A stretch of DNA of 64,000 nucleotides from Mycobacterium asiaticum. Its GTDB lineage: Bacteria; Actinomycetota; Actinomycetes; Mycobacteriales; Mycobacteriaceae. Below are positions 8,856-17,063 of the stretch, one piece after another; the first letter of the stretch is position 1, and each line of letters opens with the position of its first letter. Position numbers and translations under genes: made by a program. Location: NCBI RefSeq assembly GCF_001668675.1, contig NZ_LZKQ01000100.1:1-64000 (forward strand). Direction: 5' to 3'. The notes under the pieces were generated by a model. The model searched no databases. It was not told where the DNA came from and saw nothing but the letters and a program-made list of their open reading frames with translations.

Positions 8856-10735
8856 CAGGAGCTCAGTCCAGGCTTGCGGACGGCCACCACGAAGGGGCCG
8901 ATGGCTTCGACGGCGAACCGTGGATCACTGAACAGCGCGGCCTTGAAGTCCACGGTGTAGCGGCGGACGTTGGGCTGGTTGGGGTAGACGTCCTCGGCCA
9001 GCCGGAGCGTGTAGGTGTTGCTGGCGCCGCGGCGCATCACGAAAACGGTCGGCGGCGGCCACGGCAGCTTGTCCAGCGCAGCGATGAACTCGTCGGCCGT
9101 CTTGAGCTTGGCCCAGGACTCGATCTGGGCTGCGCGTTTGTCGAACTGGGCCAGCGGATTGGCATAGTGCGACGTCAACCCCTGGAAGCCCCAGTAGGGA
9201 TACAACGACAGAAAGCTGTAGTCGGCGGTCAGTACCACGATCTCATCACGCGGTTTGCCGGTGATCCGCTGGATCGCGGCGTCCACCGCCGGGTAGTACT
9301 TCTCCGAGCCGGGTGGCCGCCGGTCACCGCGTTGCCCGTCGCCGTCGGTGTCGGTGTAGGCGATCGTCAGGTCCGGTCGCAGCACGTCGGGGATGTCCTG
9401 GCTGAAGGCGATGGCGCCGGTCAGCCCGATCGCCGCGGCCACCGGCAGCACCGCGCGGCTGCCGATCCAGTCCCGGCGCAGCGCCTGGGTCACTTCCACG
9501 AAGCCGAACACCCCGGCGGTCACCAGCAGCACCGAAAGGGTCGGCTGCAACCGGAACGACAGCAGCGTGGTGCGCGCCAGCGTGGTCAGCATCGACAGCA
9601 GCGACCACAGATAGACGGCCAGCACGCCGAGGGCCAGCCCGCCGGCCCGGACCGACGTCCGCGCCTTGACGATCAGCCAGAGGGTGCCCAGCAGGCAGAT
9701 CGCCCCCAGTAGGGAGAACTGGAACATCGGGAACGTCAGCTGGGCGCCGTCGGCGGGCAGGTAGTGCTGGGCGCTGCCGGTGTTGCTGACGGGGGAACTC
9801 AACGTGCGGAGCAGGAAGGGCAGCCAGGTGATGGAGGCGATGGCCAACGCGATGACACTGATGACGAGCAGTCGCCGCAGCGGATCGAGCGCCGCCCGCA
9901 GGCCCTGCGCCCGCCAGCGGAAGGCGACCAGCCCGAGCGCCATCAGGCAGACCGTGAACGCGCTGTAGGCGACCAGCAGGGTGTACCAGGTGGCGGCGAA
10001 GCCCAGGAACAGGCCGGCGCCCACGATGGCACCCCAACCCGCCGCGCCGACGGCTCGCAGACCCGACCAGGTCAGCACCAGCACCGGCGGCAGCAGCACG
10101 GTGATCATCGCGGCGTAGGGCTCCGGCGAGCTGTAGGCCAGCGTCACCGCGGTGCCGGCGGTGGTGACCAGCAGCGCGTACTCGAAGCGGACCATCCGCC
10201 ACCACAGCACCAGCGCTACCGCGGCGGCGATGGTGATCGAGGTGATCGCCCACGGCTTGAACATCTCCCAGGCGGGCGTGCCGGTCAGCGCCGCCGCGCG
10301 CCCGCCGAGCCAGAACCAGCCCGGCGGGTAGAACGGCGGCAGCCCGAGATAGGTCATGTCGCGCAGGGCGGGGCTGTCGGTGAGCCGGGTCAGGTACTCG
10401 GTGCGGAATTGCTGATCGACGGAGATGCCGAACAGATAAAGCTTGGTGGCGCCCAGCGGCATGCCGAGTGTCACCACGCTGAACGCCGACACGAACACCA
10501 GCGCGCCGAGTTGCGCCAGCCGGCGGAACCGCCCGTGTCGCCATACCAGCCCCACGGCGAGCAGACCGGCCAGGCAGCCGACCTGGCCGACGGTGGTCAG
10601 CGCGTGCAGTTGATTGGAGGACGGGAAGGCCGGCCACTGCACCCGGGAGATGGCGAGCAGCGAAACCGTCGAGACCACGATGGCCACCAGGACCGCCAGG
10701 GCCATCTGGCCCAGGGTGGCCAGCGCGTTACGCAT
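8855..10735 (-). CDS. aftA: Galactan 5-O-arabinofuranosyltransferase AftA
   Basis: A 626-residue polytopic GT-C enzyme that transfers the first arabinofuranose residues from decaprenyl-phosphoryl-arabinose onto galactan, priming arabinan synthesis. The conserved [19 protein letters not shown] near the N-terminus, many membrane helices and a soluble C-terminal domain beginning near [13 protein letters not shown] identify it. The frame is open to 10819, but I place the start at the ATG at 10735, two bases after the dprE2 stop. An upstream start inside dprE2 would add 28 residues, and the M. tuberculosis protein is about 643 residues long, so an earlier start cannot be excluded. It belongs to the dprE1-dprE2-aftA-embC run. 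Confidence 0.93.
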   Translation of the reverse strand: MRNALATLGQMALAVLVAIVVSTVSLLAISRVQWPAFPSSNQLHALTTVGQVGCLAGLLAVGLVWRHGRFRRLAQLGALVFVSAFSVVTLGMPLGATKLYLFGISVDQQFRTEYLTRLTDSPALRDMTYLGLPPFYPPGWFWLGGRAAALTGTPAWEMFKPWAITSITIAAAVALVLWWRMVRFEYALLVTTAGTAVTLAYSSPEPYAAMITVLLPPVLVLTWSGLRAVGAAGWGAIVGAGLFLGFAATWYTLLVAYSAFTVCLMALGLVAFRWRAQGLRAALDPLRRLLVISVIALAIASITWLPFLLRTLSSPVSNTGSAQHYLPADGAQLTFPMFQFSLLGAICLLGTLWLIVKARTSVRAGGLALGVLAVYLWSLLSMLTTLARTTLLSFRLQPTLSVLLVTAGVFGFVEVTQALRRDWIGSRAVLPVAAAIGLTGAIAFSQDIPDVLRPDLTIAYTDTDGDGQRGDRRPPGSEKYYPAVDAAIQRITGKPRDEIVVLTADYSFLSLYPYWGFQGLTSHYANPLAQFDKRAAQIESWAKLKTADEFIAALDKLPWPPPTVFVMRRGASNTYTLRLAEDVYPNQPNVRRYTVDFKAALFSDPRFAVEAIGPFVVAVRKPGLSS

Positions 10736-10737
10736 GG

Positions 10738-11502
10738 TCAGATGGGCAGCCTGCGGAAGATGCTCCGCGGGATGTGCCGCAACACCATCATCACGTAGCG
10801 AAACGCTCCTGGCGCCCAAACCAATTCCTTACCTTTCGCGGACGCGGTCACCGCCAGTTCGGCGACGTACTCCTTGTCGACGGTCAGCGGAGCTTCCTTG
10901 ACGTGCGCGCTCATCCGGGTGCGCACCTGGCCGGGCCGGATCACCAGCACCCGAACACCGTACTCGCGCAGCGCTTCTGAAAGACCGAGGTAGAAACCGT
11001 CCAGGCCGGCCTTGGTGGAGCCGTAGACGAAGTTCGACCGGCGCACCCGCTCGCCGGCCACCGTGCTCATCGCGATGATCTGGCCGAAACCCTGTGCGCG
11101 CATCTTCTCACCGAGCAACACACCCACCGAAACCGCTGCGGTGTAATTGATTTCGGCGATCAGCACGGCCTTGCGCTGGTTCTGCCACAATTCCTCGGCG
11201 TCACCGAGCAGTCCGAACGCGACGATAGCGACATCGATGTCGCCGTTGCCGAAGGCCTCGTCGATCACCTTGGGATGGCTGTCGGTGTCCACCGCGTCGA
11301 AGTCGATCAGTTCCACCGACCGTGCGCCCGCGGTCTTCATCTGCGCTACCGCGTCCTCGCGGCCCGGGTCGTCTGGCAGACAGGCCAACACGATTCGCGC
11401 GGCCGCGTTGCGCAGGTACCGCTCACAGATGGCCAGCCCGATCTCGGACGTGCCGCCGAGCAGCAGGATCGACTGGGGGTTTCCCACGGCATCAAGCACC
11501 AT
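10738..11502 (-). CDS. dprE2: Decaprenylphosphoryl-2-keto-erythropentose reductase
   Basis: A 254-residue short-chain dehydrogenase, exactly the length of its M. tuberculosis counterpart. With DprE1 it epimerises decaprenyl-phosphoryl-ribose to decaprenyl-phosphoryl-arabinose, reducing the keto intermediate with NADH. The cofactor-binding GGTSEIG (16-22) and the S146 / Y160-GST-K164 catalytic set are present. The start codon follows the dprE1 stop with no gap, and the stop is two bases before the aftA start, so the genes form one transcriptional and translational unit. Confidence 0.96.
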   Translation of the reverse strand: MVLDAVGNPQSILLLGGTSEIGLAICERYLRNAAARIVLACLPDDPGREDAVAQMKTAGARSVELIDFDAVDTDSHPKVIDEAFGNGDIDVAIVAFGLLGDAEELWQNQRKAVLIAEINYTAAVSVGVLLGEKMRAQGFGQIIAMSTVAGERVRRSNFVYGSTKAGLDGFYLGLSEALREYGVRVLVIRPGQVRTRMSAHVKEAPLTVDKEYVAELAVTASAKGKELVWAPGAFRYVMMVLRHIPRSIFRRLPI

Positions 11503-12900
11503 CTAGAGCAGCTCCAAACGTCGGGCCATGTCGGAGGCGAACACCCCGTTGGGATCCACCTTGCGGCGCACGGCGATCCATTCGTCGATGCGCGGGTACA
11601 TGGCGTGAAAGGTCTCGGCGGTGGTTCGCGAGTCCTTGGCGGTGTAGAGCCGGCCGCCGAATTGCAGCACGCGCCGGTCGAGTTCGTTGAGGAACTCGTT
11701 GAGGCCGGGCTTGATCGGGAAGTCGACGCAGACGTTCCAGCCCGGAATCGGGAAGCTCAGCGGCGCCTGGTTGCCCGGGCCGAAGAGCTTGAACACATTG
11801 AGAAACGAGTAATGCCCGGACTTTTGGATGTCGCGGATGATCCCTTTGAATTCCTCGACCGCGTCGGTGGGCACCACGAACTGGTACTGGCCGAACCCGG
11901 CTGAGCCGAACGCCCGGTTCCACTCGCCGAACATGTCCAGCGGGTGGTAGAACTGCGTCAGATTCTGCGCCTTGCCGCGGTAGGTTCCCGACTTGCGGTA
12001 CCACAGCTCGCCGATCGGCATGAAGGTGTATTTGTTGGCCAGCCCGTTGGGGAACACGTCGGGAAACGTAAGCAGCTGCGGCGCATCGAATTTCAAGGGA
12101 TTGCGCTGCAGCTTGGCGGGCAGCTGGTCGAGGGTGGCCAGCGAACCACGGGAGATCGCCGCGCGGCCCAGCTTCGGGGGTGGGCTGATCGCGTCGAACC
12201 AGGCGCTGGAGTAGGTGTAGTTCGCCTCACTGCCGTCGCTGTGGAAGGCGATGGTCTCGTCCAGGCTCGATGTGACGTCGCCGTCGGCGATGAAGTACGC
12301 CGTTTCGGTGGGGGTCATCTCGACGGTGGCCCGCAGGATGATCCCGGTGAGCCCGTTGCCTCCGACGGTGGCCCAAAACAGTTCAGCGTCCTCACCGGCG
12401 GGTGTGATGCGCCGGACTTCGCCGCTGGCCAGCAGCAGGTCCATGCTGCGCACGTGGTTGCCGAAGCTGCCGGCGCTGTGATGGTTTTTGCCGTGGATGT
12501 CGCATGCGATGGCGCCGCCGATGGTCACCTGGCGGGTGCCCGGCAGCACCGGAACCCACAGTCCCAGCGGTAGCGCCGCCCGCATCAGCTGGTCGAGGTT
12601 GACGCCGCCGTCGACGTCGGCGAGCCTGCTGTCGGCGCTCAGCGAGTGGATCTTGTTGAGCACGCTCATGTCGATCACCAGGCCGCCGCCGTTTTGCGCG
12701 TTGTCGCCGTAGGAGCGGCCCAGACCGCGGGCAATCACGCCACGACCGTCGGAGTCGGCGGCTCGGGCCACGGCCTTGGCGATCACCTCGGCGTCCGGTG
12801 TGCGCAACAGCTGTGCCACCGAGGGTGCCGTTCGTCCCCACCCGGTCAGCCGGGTGAGGGTGGTGCCCGAGGCGGGCTCAGGGGTGCTTGACATCGTCAC
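11503..12900 (-). CDS. dprE1: Decaprenylphosphoryl-beta-D-ribose oxidase
   Basis: A 465-residue FAD-dependent oxidase of the vanillyl-alcohol-oxidase fold, against 461 in M. tuberculosis. It oxidises the C2' hydroxyl of decaprenyl-phosphoryl-ribose, the committed step to the only arabinan donor. The FAD-binding region includes [10 protein letters not shown] and [10 protein letters not shown]. The cysteine modified by benzothiazinones is conserved as C391 in NVCVDFPIK, so drug susceptibility at this residue is predicted. Two start codons are possible (Met1 and Met3). It is the first gene of the dprE1-dprE2-aftA-embC run. Confidence 0.97.
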   Translation of the reverse strand: MTMSSTPEPASGTTLTRLTGWGRTAPSVAQLLRTPDAEVIAKAVARAADSDGRGVIARGLGRSYGDNAQNGGGLVIDMSVLNKIHSLSADSRLADVDGGVNLDQLMRAALPLGLWVPVLPGTRQVTIGGAIACDIHGKNHHSAGSFGNHVRSMDLLLASGEVRRITPAGEDAELFWATVGGNGLTGIILRATVEMTPTETAYFIADGDVTSSLDETIAFHSDGSEANYTYSSAWFDAISPPPKLGRAAISRGSLATLDQLPAKLQRNPLKFDAPQLLTFPDVFPNGLANKYTFMPIGELWYRKSGTYRGKAQNLTQFYHPLDMFGEWNRAFGSAGFGQYQFVVPTDAVEEFKGIIRDIQKSGHYSFLNVFKLFGPGNQAPLSFPIPGWNVCVDFPIKPGLNEFLNELDRRVLQFGGRLYTAKDSRTTAETFHAMYPRIDEWIAVRRKVDPNGVFASDMARRLELL

Positions 12901-12925
12901 AGAGGGTACCGCCTGCCGGGTGGGC

Positions 12926-13360
12926 TCAGCGGATGCGGAAGATCACGGCTCGCTGCACGATGAAATTGATGACGGTCGCCGTGCCCTGCGCGATCACGAA
13001 GGCGACGGGTATTGCCCAGCTCTGGTAGTGCAGCAACGCAAGGCAGAGATGGTTGAGCCCGACCTGGGCGGTGAACGTGATCGCGTACAGGATCATGACC
13101 GCGACGAACCGGGCAGTGCTGGGCGACGCTTGGAACGTCCAGCGCCGGTTGATCAGGTAGGCGGTGATGGTGCCGATGATGAAGCTGATGGCCTTGGCCA
13201 GGTCGACCTGGACGCCGAGCACCTTGTAAAGCACGACGTAAAGGCCGAAGTCGACGATGCCGGCCAGGCCGCCGGTGACCACGAAACGCAGCACCTGGGT
13301 TTTGAGGCTGAGGGGTTGCGGCTCGACTGGCGGCACAGCTCCTGGTGTGGGATCGGCCAT
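12926..13360 (-). CDS. GtrA-family membrane protein (Rv3789-like)
   Basis: A 144-residue protein with four predicted membrane helices (about 24-46, 52-70, 84-105 and 113-133) and the GtrA-type signatures FVVTGG and [10 protein letters not shown]. The family includes polyprenyl-linked-sugar translocases. The M. tuberculosis homologue Rv3789, next to dprE1, has been proposed either to flip decaprenyl-phosphoryl-arabinose or to scaffold AftA. It lies 25 bases upstream of dprE1 in the same direction, consistent with a role in arabinan precursor handling. The proline-rich N-terminal 20 residues are longer than I recall for Rv3789. Confidence 0.88.
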   Translation of the reverse strand: MADPTPGAVPPVEPQPLSLKTQVLRFVVTGGLAGIVDFGLYVVLYKVLGVQVDLAKAISFIIGTITAYLINRRWTFQASPSTARFVAVMILYAITFTAQVGLNHLCLALLHYQSWAIPVAFVIAQGTATVINFIVQRAVIFRIR

Positions 13361-13391
13361 CGGGGGAGTCTAACGGTGGCGATTCCCCGGG

Positions 13392-13877
13392 CTATGACGG
13401 CAACTTCACCGAGATCAGTTCGACCTGGGTGGGTCCCTGCGGGGTGGAGTAGGTCACCGTGTCACCGGCCTGGTGCCCGGCCAGGGCTTGGCCCAGCGGG
13501 CTGCGCGCGGTCAGCGTCTCGGCTTCGTGGCCGACCGGCGTCTCCTCCACGATGGAGATGACGTGCATGGTGACCACCTCGCCGTCGGCGAACCGCAACG
13601 TGACCTCGGTACCGCCGGGCAACACCTCAGACGGATCCGCATCCGCCGGCCCGGCCTTCAATCGCCGGTCCAGTTCGTTGATCCGGTCCCCGAGCACCAC
13701 CAGTTCCTCGGCGCGCTGGATCGCGTCGGCCGCGTCACCGTGATCGCCGACCATGCCGCGGTCGTTGCGCACCTCGGCCTCGAGTCGGTCGCGCCGCTGC
13801 TTGAGCCGGTCCAACTCGGCGGCGAGATTCTCCCGCGCCGCAGCCGCCAGGTCCGTTGACTGAGATTCCTCGCTCAC
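13392..13877 (-). CDS. GreA/GreB-family transcription factor homologue (Rv3788-like)
   Basis: A 161-residue protein with the two-part Gre fold: an N-terminal antiparallel coiled coil (about 12-78) and a C-terminal FKBP-like domain (about 85-160, with PVGHEAETLTARSPLGQAL). Gre proteins insert their coiled coil into the RNA polymerase secondary channel. The M. tuberculosis homologue Rv3788 was described as a Gre-family factor that inhibits transcription instead of stimulating cleavage. The tip here, RNDRGMVGDHGDAADAIQ, differs from the cleavage-active acidic pair of GreA. It is 31 bases upstream of the GtrA gene on the same strand. Confidence 0.87.
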   Translation of the reverse strand: MSEESQSTDLAAAARENLAAELDRLKQRRDRLEAEVRNDRGMVGDHGDAADAIQRAEELVVLGDRINELDRRLKAGPADADPSEVLPGGTEVTLRFADGEVVTMHVISIVEETPVGHEAETLTARSPLGQALAGHQAGDTVTYSTPQGPTQVELISVKLPS

Positions 13878-13928
13878 CTGGCACGACCTTTCGCCGCTGA
13901 TGGTGTGTGGCGTATCAGTGATACACCC

Positions 13929-15077
13929 CTAGCCGGCGGAACCATCCTTCGGGGTGAACGGCACCACATCGTCCCCGTCGCTGAGCCCGACGCCGTCGTC
14001 GTATTGGCCCAGGCCGTTGCGCACCGCGTCGAAGATGGCCAGGCCCTGCGAGACCAAGCCGCTGGTGACCTGGCTGAGCCCTTCGGCTCCGTTGAGCACG
14101 GTCAGGTTGGAGTTGGCCAGCCCGCGCGCCGCCTTGTCGACGATCTCGGGCAGCTGGTCGATGATCATGCGGTCCAGCGCCACCCGGTTGTGCGACGCTG
14201 CCGCCTCGGCCTGGATCTTCATCTTCTCGGCGTCGGCGAGAGCCAGGATCCGGACGCGTTCGGCTTCGGCCTCGGCGGGCTTGACGACCTCGGCCACCAG
14301 CTCCTGCTGCCGCAGTTCCGCGGCACGCTGGGCCAGTTCGGTGCGCATGGCCAGCACTTCGCGCTGTGCCTCCGCCTCGGCCAAGGGACCCGCCTGTGCG
14401 GCCTCGGCCTGCGCCTTGTCCACCTCGGCCTTGTACTGCGCCTTGACAATCGCTGTCTCCCGGGCGAATTCGGCTTGTTTGCGCTGCGACTCCTGCTCGG
14501 CTTCGGCGGCGGCCTGGTTCGCTCTCGCCTGCGCGATCTGCGCCTGCTGCTGGACGGCGGCGTTGTGGGGCGCCGACATCGCCTTGATGTAGCCGAGTCC
14601 GTCGTCGTCGATCGACTGGATCTGCAGCGCGTCGACGTTCAGGCCGATCCGGGCCATTTCCTCCTTGGACCCGTCGAGCACCTCGGTCGCCAGTTTCTGC
14701 CGTTCCCGGATGATCTGTTCGACGGTCATCGAGCCGATGATCGAGCGCAGGTGGCCGGCGAAGATGCGTCCCGTCAGCACCTGCATCTGGTCCTGCTCGG
14801 ACAGGAAGCGTTGCGCCGCCGCAATGATGCTCTCCGGATCGTTGCCGACCTTGAACGCGATGACGGCGCGGACGTTCAGCGTGATGCCTTGCTGGGTGAC
14901 ACATTTCTCGGCGACTTCGGCCTCGCACATCGCCAGGGTCAGGAATGCCGCCTTGCGAAAGAACGGAATAACGAAGGCGCCGTGGCCGGTGACGACCCGG
15001 AACGGGACGTTGCCTCTGACCTTGCCGCCCGAGATGAGCATCGCTTCATCCGGCGCGGGCACCCGGTAACCGAGCAT
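13929..15077 (-). CDS. Flotillin/SPFH-domain protein
   Basis: A 382-residue protein with an SPFH/band-7 domain (about 10-175, including VRAVIAFKVG and LRSIIGSMTVEQIIRER) and then a long Ala/Glu/Gln-rich coiled coil (about 180-310, with repeated AEAE motifs), the flotillin arrangement. Bacterial flotillins oligomerise at the membrane and organise functional microdomains. There is no strong N-terminal membrane helix, so peripheral or re-entrant attachment is likely. The gene ends a four-gene minus-strand operon: cyclohydrolase-like, PTPS-like, NfeD, flotillin. The NfeD-flotillin pair matches the B. subtilis YuaF-FloT type. M. tuberculosis has an NfeD/SPFH pair elsewhere, so this copy is not part of the emb locus there. 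Confidence 0.88.
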   Translation of the reverse strand: MLGYRVPAPDEAMLISGGKVRGNVPFRVVTGHGAFVIPFFRKAAFLTLAMCEAEVAEKCVTQQGITLNVRAVIAFKVGNDPESIIAAAQRFLSEQDQMQVLTGRIFAGHLRSIIGSMTVEQIIRERQKLATEVLDGSKEEMARIGLNVDALQIQSIDDDGLGYIKAMSAPHNAAVQQQAQIAQARANQAAAEAEQESQRKQAEFARETAIVKAQYKAEVDKAQAEAAQAGPLAEAEAQREVLAMRTELAQRAAELRQQELVAEVVKPAEAEAERVRILALADAEKMKIQAEAAASHNRVALDRMIIDQLPEIVDKAARGLANSNLTVLNGAEGLSQVTSGLVSQGLAIFDAVRNGLGQYDDGVGLSDGDDVVPFTPKDGSAG

Positions 15078-15103
15078 GGTTGGACTCCTTGTTATTTCGG
15101 TTT

Positions 15104-15328
15104 CTATCGGAGAATTTCGGTGGGGTCGTGCCAGGGTTCGACGACCACCGTTCGGGGGCCGTGCGTCGCGACGACGAGCACCTTGGCGCCCTTGGGCAGC
15201 GGGTCATCGGAGCGGGCCAGGAAAGCTTCTTTGTATCCGCGCACGGTCACCAGGACCTCGCCGGCGCCGTCGGCGCCGCGGGTCGGCACGATCACGGTCC
15301 CTACGCAGCCGACGACCGACAGGCTCAC
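15104..15328 (-). CDS. NfeD-like OB-fold protein
   Basis: A 74-residue protein consisting only of an NfeD C-terminal OB-fold: GTVIVPTRGADGAGEVLVTV, then LPKGAKVLVVATHGPRTVVVEP. It lacks the membrane helices and protease part of larger NfeD proteins. NfeD OB-folds are partners of flotillin/SPFH proteins, and the flotillin gene starts 26 bases downstream. It begins 6 bases after the PTPS-like gene, so it is translated from the same transcript. Confidence 0.75.
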   Translation of the reverse strand: MSLSVVGCVGTVIVPTRGADGAGEVLVTVRGYKEAFLARSDDPLPKGAKVLVVATHGPRTVVVEPWHDPTEILR

Positions 15329-15334
15329 GGCCAG

Positions 15335-15856
15335 TCAGTCTGCCATCAGGGTGACCTTATTGTTGCGATTCTCTCGGGCTTGGACCCGGGAGACCCAGAC
15401 GCGGCCCTCGCTGGCCTTCGCGACAATGCGCTCCACGGTGTCGAAAACCCAGGCGGCGGAGGCTTCCATGCCGGGGCAGTGCATGACCCGGAGGTCGATA
15501 GCCCCCTGCGCGGCCAGCAGTTCGAACAGGTCACGCTGCGGGTCGTCGGCCGCGATCAGGGTGGTGTGGTCGAACTGGCGGCGCAGCGCGGCGCGCACGT
15601 CCTCGAGGCAATCGGCGTCGACGACCATGCCGGTGCCGGGATCGAGTTCAGCGCAGGCGAATTCGATTTCGAAGCGCTGCTCGTAGCCGTGCAGGTAGAA
15701 GTCCTTTCCGGCGCCGGTCCAAGAGCGATGGCAGCAGGCGAGGTCGCTGAACCGCTTGCGCAGGTGGAACTTCGCCGTGCGGCCGGGCGGGGCATCGTCG
15801 CGATGCAGGGTGGCGCTTTGGACGGTATCGGGGAATTCAAAGGCAAGGGTGGTCAT
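15335..15856 (-). CDS. 6-pyruvoyl-tetrahydropterin synthase / QueD-like T-fold protein with altered active site
   Basis: A 173-residue T-fold protein. The family converts dihydroneopterin triphosphate to 6-pyruvoyl- or 6-carboxy-tetrahydropterin. Recognisable parts are a first metal-ligand candidate His (H43 in CCHRSW), LHGYEQRFEIEF (55-66), the turn DPGTGMVVD (72-80), the catalytic dyad D96-H97 in FDHTTL and the substrate-anchoring Glu (E162 in ARENRN). The usual C-x3-HGH motif is degraded: no Cys precedes H56, and the second His is Y58, so both the nucleophile and one zinc ligand appear changed. It sits 6 bases from each operon neighbour. Either a different reaction or a binding role is likely. 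Confidence 0.8.
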   Translation of the reverse strand: MTTLAFEFPDTVQSATLHRDDAPPGRTAKFHLRKRFSDLACCHRSWTGAGKDFYLHGYEQRFEIEFACAELDPGTGMVVDADCLEDVRAALRRQFDHTTLIAADDPQRDLFELLAAQGAIDLRVMHCPGMEASAAWVFDTVERIVAKASEGRVWVSRVQARENRNNKVTLMAD

Positions 15857-15862
15857 CGTCGG

Positions 15863-16288
15863 TCACTCGTCTTTCGATTCGGCTGTTTTTCTGGTCAGGG
15901 TCAGGAATTGGCGCTGTTGCTCGGCGCTGTCACGCATCGAGCCGTAGAAGGCCATGGTGGTCGTGGGCCCGGCCAGGGCGGCGCCGTCGCGCACCGGTGT
16001 GCAGGCGTAGCCGCCTTCGAGCAGCACGCCCAGGCCGGGCGCGCCGAGTTGGTGATCGAGCCACAGCCCGATCCGGGTCGTCATCTTCTGTTGCACCCGG
16101 ATTCCGCCCGAGCAGGCCTCCACGATCTGGGCGAACTCGTCGTGGTGCAACCGCTTTTCGCCGCGCACATAACCGATGTGCACGACGCCGTAGAACGGCA
16201 GCAGGTGTTGCTCGCAGAGCCCGTGGAATGGAATCGGACGCACCAACACAATTTCGGAGTGGCGTACGAGTGTTGCTTGCACCGGCAT
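15863..16288 (-). CDS. GTP cyclohydrolase I-like T-fold protein, short and catalytically divergent
   Basis: A 141-residue protein corresponding to the C-terminal T-fold of FolE (GTP cyclohydrolase I): PIPFHGLCEQHLLPFYG, FAQIVEACS, then GVLLEGGYACTPVRDG. The FolE N-terminal helical region is absent (full enzymes are about 180-220 residues). By manual alignment to E. coli FolE, zinc ligands C110, H113 and C181 are kept (C25, H28, C96), but catalytic H112 is Gln27, H179 is Tyr94 and the guanine-anchoring E152 is Gln67. I chose the ATG at 16288; a TTG at 16342 would add 18 unlikely residues. It is the first gene of the operon with the PTPS-like, NfeD and flotillin genes. Confidence 0.8.
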   Translation of the reverse strand: MPVQATLVRHSEIVLVRPIPFHGLCEQHLLPFYGVVHIGYVRGEKRLHHDEFAQIVEACSGGIRVQQKMTTRIGLWLDHQLGAPGLGVLLEGGYACTPVRDGAALAGPTTTMAFYGSMRDSAEQQRQFLTLTRKTAESKDE

Positions 16289-16310
16289 AGCGTCCCGGCG
16301 GGTCCTTGAC

Positions 16311-16340
16311 GGATTCTTGAAGGATTCTTGGAAGATTCTC
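16311..16340. promoter_or_regulatory. Three phased GATTCT iterons upstream of the pterin-fold/flotillin operon
   Basis: GATTCT occurs at 16312, 16323 and 16334, a spacing of exactly 11 bases, so all three sit on nearly the same face of the helix. The tract also contains the 8-bp palindrome TTCTTGAA. It is AT-richer than its surroundings and lies 23 bases upstream of the cyclohydrolase-like start, in the divergent gap to the C39-like gene at 16414. Repeats like this typically bind a multimeric regulator. No known mycobacterial operator is recognised. Confidence 0.5.
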
Positions 16341-16413
16341 AACGCCGCCGCGCCAAGAAATCGCCGAGCTTCCGTAGAGCTTTCCCAAAGGACGGCACCC
16401 GAGCCTGCTAGGC

Positions 16414-17058
16414 ATGAGGACTTGGTGGAAGGTGGCGGCGACCGTCGTCGTTGCGGCGGGCATCGCCGCCGGGGTTGGGGGTTCTGTCGCCCTGTGCCAG
16501 GCCGCGAACGTCACCGGCATGTACGGCGACCCGGCGGCCGCGGCGCCGTACTGGCGGATGCAAACTTACGACGACTGCGCGCTGATGGCTTCGGCAGATG
16601 TGATCGGCCAGCTGACCGGCCGCGAGCCGGCCGAGCAGGAGGTCATTGCGGTGGCGCAGCGGCTGCCCAGCCAGGTACGGCCCGGACCGCTCTACGCCGC
16701 AGGGTATGGCACCGAACCCGCCGACATCCCGCTGCTGCTGGCCCAGTACGGCGTGCACGGCGCCCTCGACTCCGGCCCCGAAGCGCTGCAGCGCTACCTG
16801 TCCGACGGGCACAAGGTGATCGCCGGGGTGAACGCGGAACTGCTGTGGGGCTTGCCGGTGCAGAACCGGGACCAGAGCGGCAACCCGACCAGCGACCACG
16901 CGGTGGTGGTCACCGGCATCGACCTGGCTCATGCAACGATGCACCTCAACGACAGCGGCAACCCTCACGGCCGAGACGAGACGGTGTCTCTAGAGGTCTT
17001 CGTCCGGTCCTGGGCCAGCGGCGGCGAGCAGTTGGTCGTGGCTTGGACGGCGCGCTGA
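16414..17058 (+). CDS. Secreted C39-like (papain-fold) peptidase family protein
   Basis: A 214-residue protein with an N-terminal signal or anchor helix (about 7-28) and a papain-like C39_2 domain. Candidate catalytic residues are C55 in DDCALMAS, H162 in SDHAVVVTG and N179/D180 in LNDSG, in the order Cys-His-Asn/Asp expected for these enzymes. It is probably exported. The family handles peptide cleavage or cross-linking, and no substrate can be inferred. It is transcribed divergently from the cyclohydrolase-like operon and convergently with a PE_PGRS gene whose stop is 5 bases away. Confidence 0.78.
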   Translation: MRTWWKVAATVVVAAGIAAGVGGSVALCQAANVTGMYGDPAAAAPYWRMQTYDDCALMASADVIGQLTGREPAEQEVIAVAQRLPSQVRPGPLYAAGYGTEPADIPLLLAQYGVHGALDSGPEALQRYLSDGHKVIAGVNAELLWGLPVQNRDQSGNPTSDHAVVVTGIDLAHATMHLNDSGNPHGRDETVSLEVFVRSWASGGEQLVVAWTAR

Positions 17059-17063
17059 CCGGG

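Noticed and set aside
16408-16968. 186-codon minus-strand frame opposite the C39-like gene
   Set aside because: Antisense shadow of a plus-strand gene with catalytic motifs and a signal peptide.
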